DNA from: Anisus vortex
Taxonomy: Eukaryota; Mollusca; Gastropoda; Planorbidae
Reading direction: 5' to 3'
Length of the DNA: 64,000 nt
NCBI GenBank assembly: GCA_949126835.1
Contig: OX421497.1
Coordinates: 9,296,920 to 9,360,919, forward strand
The translations under genes and the position numbers were made by a program. Below, piece after piece: positions 57,476 through 64,000 of this stretch. The notes below the pieces were generated by a model. The model saw only the letters and a program-made list of their open reading frames with translations. It searched no databases and was not told the origin of the DNA. Within the stretch, counting starts at the first letter, position 1. Every line of letters begins with the position of its first letter.

Positions 57476-58838
57476 TGTTTCTCCGATAATTTACTTTTTT
57501 ACATATTTAAAGTGTAGCTATTTAAGCTATTAAAATTTAGAAAACACGAGTTGAAAGGTCATTCATTTCTGCATGCAAAGGTTACATTTCTGGGGTCATT
57601 CTATAAATAGCGAGATTGCGCCACGCGATAGAGGGAGAAGGGGGTAAAAACGATCTATTTAAATGCCGCTAAAACTCGCGGTGATGTTTTTCCAACCACA
57701 AAAACTTTTATTTTAGTAACACCAATTGAAAAACTAACCTCAAATTATTATAGTGCTTTAATTGATCTTTTTAATGCTATCATTTTTATTAGTATACATG
57801 TTAGATTTGTAAGAAAAATGCTAACAATCATGGCTTTTCAGCGGTTTGGAATTTGGAGTACGGTACCTAGTTTCAGTATTGCAATAAATTTTAAAAAGTT
57901 CAGAAAACAGATTTTTTGTCTTTTTCAGCTTTTGTAACTTTTGAATGATTGGTTTTATCTGCCTTAACAAAATTGGGCTTGAAGTATGCAATCTTTTCAG
58001 CCAGTTCAGAAAGTTTGGGACTTCTAGGACAGTCACTTTACTATATATAGTTAAGGATGGGTCCACAAAAAGGACATTTTCACGGTGTGAAAAATAGCCA
58101 ATTTCTGATCGATTATTCTAAAATTATCAAACCTTATAACTTTTTTATTTATTGAGCTATTATTATAAATTATAAACAAGGTATCAAGGTTTTTGTATTA
58201 AAAAGTTCTATCAAATGAGGGTAATTAAAATAGTCTGAATTAAAAAAAACAATTTGGTTAGGACTACCTACTCTGGCGCCTAATATATTATAATATGTAG
58301 CCTACTGAGCGGCAAAGAAACAACTGGGTTTCTGAAAGTACTCTGCAGACAGTTTAGTTTTAGTGTGTTTGTGATCCTTTGTTATTCCAGCCACCACGTC
58401 TAACTATACAGCGAACGTGAGGTTTTCTACAATAAAACTGGTTGGTCACTTTGTCTTGCTAACAATAGCACTAATTTTAAGTTTCCACTCATACATATAT
58501 CTACAAACTAACATAAGATGAACACAAAAAGTACATGTCAAATGTAGTTTCCATAATTGATATATTATATTTGTATTAACGTAAAACCATTTTACATGTT
58601 TGCTATGTAAGTGGCACAGGACAAATGTAGAATTTTGTAATAAATTTGTATCTTTATTTATTTCATAAAAAGTAACATTGTTGACGTCAAATTTTCTCCA
58701 CCTCTCCCCCGTGTCATAAACTATTGTCAAACTTTTTCAGACCACCCCCATTCCTCCAATTTTGTTGACGTAATTAATAGACGTCCACAAAACAGATCAT
58801 GCGAAACTCAATTAATAGGCTTAATAGCTTACTTGTAT
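57476..58838. other. non-coding, copy B of 23571-24916
   Basis: Close match to copy A with small indels, for example an extra TTTACTATATATAGTTAAGGA near 58036. No gene is supported. Confidence 0.5.
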
Positions 58839-60136
58839 AAGGGATTAGATAACAACAATCAAATTGATGCTATAATATATTACTAGATTTTTCACAAAAA
58901 TTCAATAGGCTAATGTTCATCATTCTAGTCTGCTAAAATAAAAACTTAAATATTTTGGCACCTATGGCCCTTTGGTCCCTTACATCAGTGGATTCAAGAC
59001 TTTCTTTTAATCAGAGAACAAACAGTGATAATAAATGGTCTAAGTCATCACCATGGCAATAACTATGTAAACTAGGAGTTTCAGGAGGAACGGTTTAATT
59101 CTAGGACCCCTACTATTTCTAATTTAGGCCTATACCGATACTAATTATCTACCAAATTGCATCAACACAGGAACAAAAGTAAGATTATTATTATTTACCG
59201 ATGATTGTATAATTTATAGAATACCCGGTAATAAAGACAGGAAAAGATAGTGAACTTTTATAAAAAGACCTAGATGAACTACAAAAATGTGAATCTAACT
59301 GCAGTACGGTATGTCTTTTCACCCAGAAAAATGCCAAATGATGATTGGTTATCCAAGAAAAAAAATTAACTCAAACTAACAAAGCAAAGTATCAATCTGT
59401 AGGAGTAGGCCTACACGTAGTCTTAATAATAAATGATAAGTTAATTATCATGGAATCCTCCTATTGATGATGTAATAAAAAAATCAAACAAAACATTAGG
59501 ATTCATAAAAAGTAAGAATTATAAAACTAAAATGCTATCTCACATTAGTAAGGGGCCCATCAACTTCATAAAGAATAAGAAAACATTTTTAAAAAAAATA
59601 GAACAAATTCATAAAAGAGCGGCAAGGTTCATAACTAGTGAATATTCCCAACTAACAAAAGTAACACCATTAGTCAAATCACTAAACCTAGAAACACTAG
59701 AGGACAGAGAAGGGCAAAGAGTAAAATAGTAATATAGGCCTAAATAATTTTTTTAAGGCATTAAACTCTAATTTGGAAATAGGCCTACAACCCAATAACA
59801 TTGCAACCTGTTGCAGTGCAATGCTCAGATAATCATAAATGATAGGGGTAAAGACAAAAAAACTTTCATTATGGACTCGGACCACGGATGAGCGTTGGAC
59901 GCAATAATCGTCTTTATAGAAGGAGCGTCTGTAATGTATAAGATAAGATAATAAGTAATCTTTCTTCCTGAGTGGCATTCGGGCATAGAATGGGTTGCCT
60001 TAACCAAGAAAACCAGTAACCTAACACCATTTAAAACATTAATAAAAATGCAAGTGACTAGACTCGGACCAAGGATGAGCGTAGGACGCAGCAATCTTCT
60101 TTATAGAACGCGCGTTTGTAATGTATACGATAAGAT
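58839..60136 (+). pseudogene. CR1-like LINE 3' half, copy B
   Basis: Same relic as 24917-26225, including the FTDD variant, RAARFITSEYSQLTKVTPLV (about 59617), EWVALTKKTSNLTPFKTLIK (about 59985) and two tail copies (about 59877-59950 and 60060-60136). Identical lesions show it decayed before the duplication. Confidence 0.75.
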
Positions 60137-60266
60137 ACAATACAGTGTGTTTATGTTGAGACACGGGATATTATTGTAAGACTTGAAACGAATTTTAAGT
60201 CCTTCTATTAATCTGGGAAAATGGCTAAAAGTGGGCCTTTTTCTTAACAGTTCGCTCCCCCTTGAG

Positions 60267-61358
60267 TAGGGTTGCCAGATACATGGGTACCAATAGGACA
60301 CAGAGAGACAATAGGGATGACAAAAGAGGACACATGGGTACCAAAAGTAGGACACATTGAGTGTTTCATTTAAATTTGTTCAATTGATTTAACCAGCAAA
60401 CAGTAGCCTAATTTTACTCCAATGGTTGCCGTGAAGCCGGCTGGTCCAGCGGTTAGTTCATCGGACTGTCAACCAAAAACCAACTGACAGGTCGCGGGTT
60501 CTATCCCTGCCACCGACGGATCCCTGTCGCCCTGCAGGAGTTTTGGGCCTAGTGGACGTAATAATCTTCTATCTAGAAGGAACGTCTGTAAACTTATAAG
60601 AAGAAATATACTATACATTAGTAAAGTAATCAAGAAAAAGTCTTGTAAAAAAAAATTAAATATAAATTCAATTGACTTTACTATAATACAATAACAATAA
60701 TTATATTATTTGAACACAGTCAATTCTAAAGTCAATACATAATTATCATTTGTCTTTATTATAGGCCTACCTATAGCCTAACACATTTGTTAGACGAACC
60801 ACATTTTTACAGAAGATCTTCGTTAGCAAGCACAAATGTATAAAACTGTTCAAATGTGAGATTTTTCAAGTTGTTGGCCTACTTTGTACAGAGTTTACTG
60901 AAAGTCTGTTTCCTTTCTTTGTCCATTGAGCGTTTATCAATGAGAACGCTCTTTCCACATTACCAATGTGTCCAGGGATACAGAAAAAAGTTCACAAATT
61001 CTTAGTAGTATAGTAGCCTAACTCTGAAAAGCAACTTGCATTTGGGAATCTTAAAAAAAATATGTATAAAAATTCCACTGCAATTATTAACCTAACATCA
61101 CATATATATTAGATAACACAATCTAATTCATTACATTTCCTGCTAAACTATTATACTCCAGTGTTTTGTTTTACCTGACCCAGCCACATAATGAGACTAA
61201 ATTAGAACATAAAAAATGCACAAGGGATTTTAAAATCATTTGGCATAACTTACAAAAGCCGGACATTTTAAGTTTTTTTTTTATTTGCCTGCCGGACGGA
61301 GAACACAGGGCTAAAAATGAGGACATGTCCTCCTTTTGTCGGACGTCTGGCAACCCTA
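60267..61358 (-). mobile_element. hAT element with 8-bp TSD, copy B
   Basis: TAGGGTTGCCAGA (60267) to TCTGGCAACCCTA (ending 61358), flanked by CCCTTGAG (60259-60266, 61359-61366). It carries the same minus-strand dimerization relic as copy A, with a 6-bp difference near 60874. Contains the family-B SINE. Next to its right flank a G run is expanded (61387 onward) relative to copy A. Confidence 0.85.
60431..60608 (+). mobile_element. tRNA-derived SINE (family B), copy B
   Basis: Duplicate of 26527-26705, with intact A-box-like TGGTCCAGCGG and B-box-like GGTTCTATCCC, and the LINE-like tail AGAAGGAACGTCTGTAA. Confidence 0.75.
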
Positions 61359-61661
61359 CCCTTGAGTCACTGAGTGTGTGTGTGTGGGGGGGGGGGGGGG
61401 TAGGAACCATGTTACACCCTCTTCGTGGCTAAACTAAGCCTATGACTATGAGAGTTATAGTCTTTTTGGTAATTACGCAAGCGAACGTTTCAAGGGGAGT
61501 AATACTCTTCAAATAATGAATCATTTTCGGAAGGGTGGGAGGTTTAACAAATTGTTGACATAATTATATAAGGGGAAGCCTCTGAAAGTTTGACAGTTAT
61601 TGACAAGGGGGAGGTAAACATCGCCTAATTTTTTTTTATGTATAGACTAATAGGTTAATAG

Positions 61662-61675
61662 GTCTAGGGCTAGGC
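61662..61675. other. candidate hAT excision footprint
   Basis: GTCTAGGGCTAGGC stands where copy A has the hAT between two GTCTAGGC duplications. It reads as the left duplication with its last base changed C to G plus the right duplication lacking its first two bases, 6 bp more than a clean empty site. hAT excision typically leaves such altered duplications. A chance repeat in CTAGG-rich DNA is the alternative. Confidence 0.5.
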
Positions 61676-62014
61676 CTAACTGGACGTCTCCAAAACCAAA
61701 TTTCTATTGCATCAGGCAAAAAGTTTGAGAATATAAATAAGTGATTCTTCAAGTCTGACGTTCACAATCTATCGTTTTCTTTCGGCAACATCTTTTGGAA
61801 ATGAAATAAAATTTAATTCTCTACATTCACAGTACAACCAGTAACGATCGAAGTACACAAACATGTTTTTTTTTTTTAGCAAATGAACGAATGGGACCGA
61901 AAAAAATGTAAACTTTCAAATTTTATGCAAGCATAATATTTAAGCATATCTTATCAACATTACATTCGCTCCTTTCATGAAGATGATTATTGCGCCCTAC
62001 GCTCATCTGTGGTA

Positions 62015-63201
62015 GGGCACTGTCCATAAACTATGTCCCGCTATTTTTTTTACCAGTTTTAACCCCCTCACCCCTCCCTGTAACAAACTGTCACAAAATC
62101 TCGGAACCCCCCCCCCCCCTAAAGTACGTCATACTTTCGTAATTTTTTTAAAAAAATTAACACCTATTTAAAATTTTATCTATAACACACTTCACTATTA
62201 AACAGTATTAAAATATAAAAGTTCCACTTAAAAGAACTATCACATTATTAAAATGAATTAAATATTAGAATAGTTAATTGTCAACAGTTGTCACATTTAT
62301 TAATTGAAGCAGTAACTCAATCTAAGCTTATATTGAATTTGAAAAGAAAATTGCAAAAATAAGACTAGACAATTATATAATTAATACACATCATTTATCT
62401 GCTGCTTTTTCATTTACAATAGGTGAGGTAAAGTTTTAGATAATCTTCCGATTATGCAATCTTGTTACACAGGATAAGAAGTAAGTAGATTAGCAAAACT
62501 TGACCTCACTCAGGGATTAAATAATAAAAAGGAAAAAAAATTGACCAAAAAAAGACTGGATTGACAATTATGTACAAACTCTTGTGCTATTTGTTTATTA
62601 TGGGTCTGTGATTTAAGTTTAATTCAAAAATATTACTGGACATCATCCATCCATGGTGAAGTGAAGTGTTCATCCATAGTTACGACTGTCATCAATCTTT
62701 CACAATCATCGTTTCCTGGAAGGATAATTGCAGACAGATCAACTTTATCCTCATCTAGCCACTCAACATCCTCTGAATGTGCATTTTCTCTTCTGGCAAT
62801 AACTGGCATGATCTCGAGTTATCTTTGCCTTCTAGTAGTGAGTCTCAAAGGACGGATGCGTTTTATCTGAGCTGATTCTGGAACAGTTTGGGTTGGCACA
62901 TTCTCCCGAGCCTGAGCTCTGAGCTGTCCTGCATGGTTCTTCAACATTGTTTGTGAGGCAAAGTATAAGTGACATACTTTGCAAATTCGATCAAGTAATT
63001 CAAATGTTTCACAAAATTTGTGAAAATTATTTTTAAAGCTATTAAATTTTACTTAAAAAAATAAATTAGAAATAAAATTAAAACTAAATAAATGTGTGAC
63101 GTCACACATGGCCTGACCCCCTCCCCCTTGTCACAGTCACACTTCCTTACACCCCCTCCTTCCCCCTGGAGCGTGACATAGCCTACTTTATGGACGCCCC
63201 C
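62015..63201. mobile_element. uninterrupted short TIR element, copy B
   Basis: GGGCACTGTCCATAAACTA (62015) to TACTTTATGGACGCCCCC (ending 63201), flanked by TA (62013-62014) and TAG. It is 1187 bp with a minus-strand protein relic and the CRE-centred palindrome (63093-63108). It shows both insertion sites used in copy A in their unoccupied state. Confidence 0.75.
62639..63090 (-). pseudogene. fragment of an element-encoded protein, copy B
   Basis: Same relic as 41907-42377: CKVCHLYFASQTMLKNHAGQ and VTMDEHFTSPWMDDVH blocks in different frames, with a few substitutions (for example DKVD for EEVD). Not recognised beyond a finger-like motif. Confidence 0.45.
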
Positions 63202-63505
63202 TAGCCTACCCTAAGAGTCTAGTCTTGCATCTTTATGTTTTAAATGATGTTATTGGTGCCCAGACTTAACCCATTCGATGCCCGAATACCACTGGGAAGA
63301 AAGAGTAGACTGAGAAGCCTTGTGTTTATAATTAATACTTATATTTATATGCATTTGTTCTCGCATAAGGTATGCGGCTATGGAAAGTTTTTTTGTCATT
63401 ATAGTCATTATGTTTATCTGAGCATTGCAACAGGCTATTATAATATCGATAACACTTTACACCTCTGAATCCCGTATATTTCACTTGCTTAATAAGTATA
63501 AAGTA

Positions 63506-63673
63506 CGCGTCGGACCGAATTGATCCACAGGTCAGGTGAAGCAGCGTTCACTAGTTTCTATGGCCACGGCATACTAGATCTAGGTGATTGTGTGGCCAGT
63601 ACGGTACAGCCGCATTTTCTTTACCCCAACTGTCAAGTACAAACGCGCTGCAGCACGGCCATATCGTGCCCCC
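63506..63673 (-). mobile_element. SINE family A, internally deleted, copy B
   Basis: Duplicate of 42774-42941 with the same internal deletion; the tRNA-like start reads GGGGGCACGATATGGCCG. Confidence 0.75.
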
Positions 63674-64000
63674 ATTTTTCAATTAAATTGCTTAGCCTAA
63701 TAAAAAAAAAAAGTTAATTACAATCTTAGGAGTAAAAAGAAATTATATTTAGACATAAAAATCTATTTCAAATATAGCCTAGTAATATGTTGTTGTTAAA
63801 ATTTTTTTATAAAAACACAGGCCTAACTATATTTTAGTATATCTTTGACGCCTTCGTCTTTTCATAATGTTTAGGTCACACCACAGACTAGTTTTTATGT
63901 TACCGGTATCTGATGTAATTTATTATAAGCATTTAATAAGCCTAATAAAAATAATAAAAAATTTTAGAAATTCATTTAATACCGGTATTCTCAAAATTTG
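63674..64000. other. AT-rich, matches 42942-43269, no gene
   Basis: Collinear with copy A to the end of the window with scattered substitutions; the duplication therefore continues beyond it. Confidence 0.6.

Larger units (their letters stand above)
47969..64000 (+). repeat. tandem segmental duplication, copy B (runs off window)
   Basis: Same order and orientation as 13501-43269. It starts at TGACATATGCCATTATGATG and is still homologous at the last base, which matches about 43269. It lacks the three copy-A insertions, giving empty sites, and has its own SINE (48689-48956), a 70-bp tandem duplication (48004-48143) and an extra segment at 55519-56391. It is offset from A by about 34.5 kb at the left edge. 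Confidence 0.92.

Overview
The window is AT-rich animal DNA dominated by mobile elements. Only two long, clearly protein-coding reading frames are visible, and both encode C2H2 zinc-finger arrays. The repeat content points to an invertebrate: tRNA-derived SINEs, CR1/L2-like LINEs, several hAT elements, Helitron-like units and very many copies of the palindrome TAGGCCTA. A mollusc, perhaps a gastropod, is my best guess. It rests on general resemblance only; there is no rRNA, mitochondrial or other marker gene.

Layout. 0-13.5 kb is a graveyard of transposons: a TIR element at 946-2380, another at 6325-8551, a SINE with a perfect 12-bp target-site duplication, a decayed hAT transposase, and a LINE broken by two hAT insertions. 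From about 13.5 kb to the right edge the window is two tandem copies of one unit. Copy A starts at about 13501 and is matched as far as 43269. Copy B starts at about 47969 and runs off the window at 64000. Each copy opens with a zinc-finger gene (A: 15232-17286; B: 50213-51694). Both genes are flanked by decayed fingers and carry different lesions at their ends. The downstream kilobases are close to identical between copies, while the finger genes have diverged.

The duplication works as an internal control, because each copy shows the empty site of insertions found in the other. Copy A alone carries an hAT with an 8-bp target-site duplication (27747-29590), a head-to-tail pair of Helitron-like units inserted between A and T (30275-34068), and a 7.5-kb element with CCCCTTAAACA termini (34373-41904). 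Copy B alone carries a SINE (48689-48956). At the copy-B site matching the hAT there is a 6-bp insertion of the kind hAT excision leaves.

The most unusual items are these. (1) A chain of five exon-like blocks with canonical splice sites and no long open frame, lying inside the 7.5-kb TIR element, looks like a spliced non-coding RNA gene carried by a transposon. (2) The Helitron-like dimer has a 19-bp minisatellite and promoter-like CRE/TATA pairs. (3) An unidentified protein family has apparently lost complementary parts in the two copies. (4) A tRNA-derived SINE shares its 3' tail with a LINE in the same window. There are no operons, CRISPR arrays or bacterial features. Apart from the zinc-finger pair, probably DNA-binding regulators or their recent pseudogenes, I see no host genes working together.
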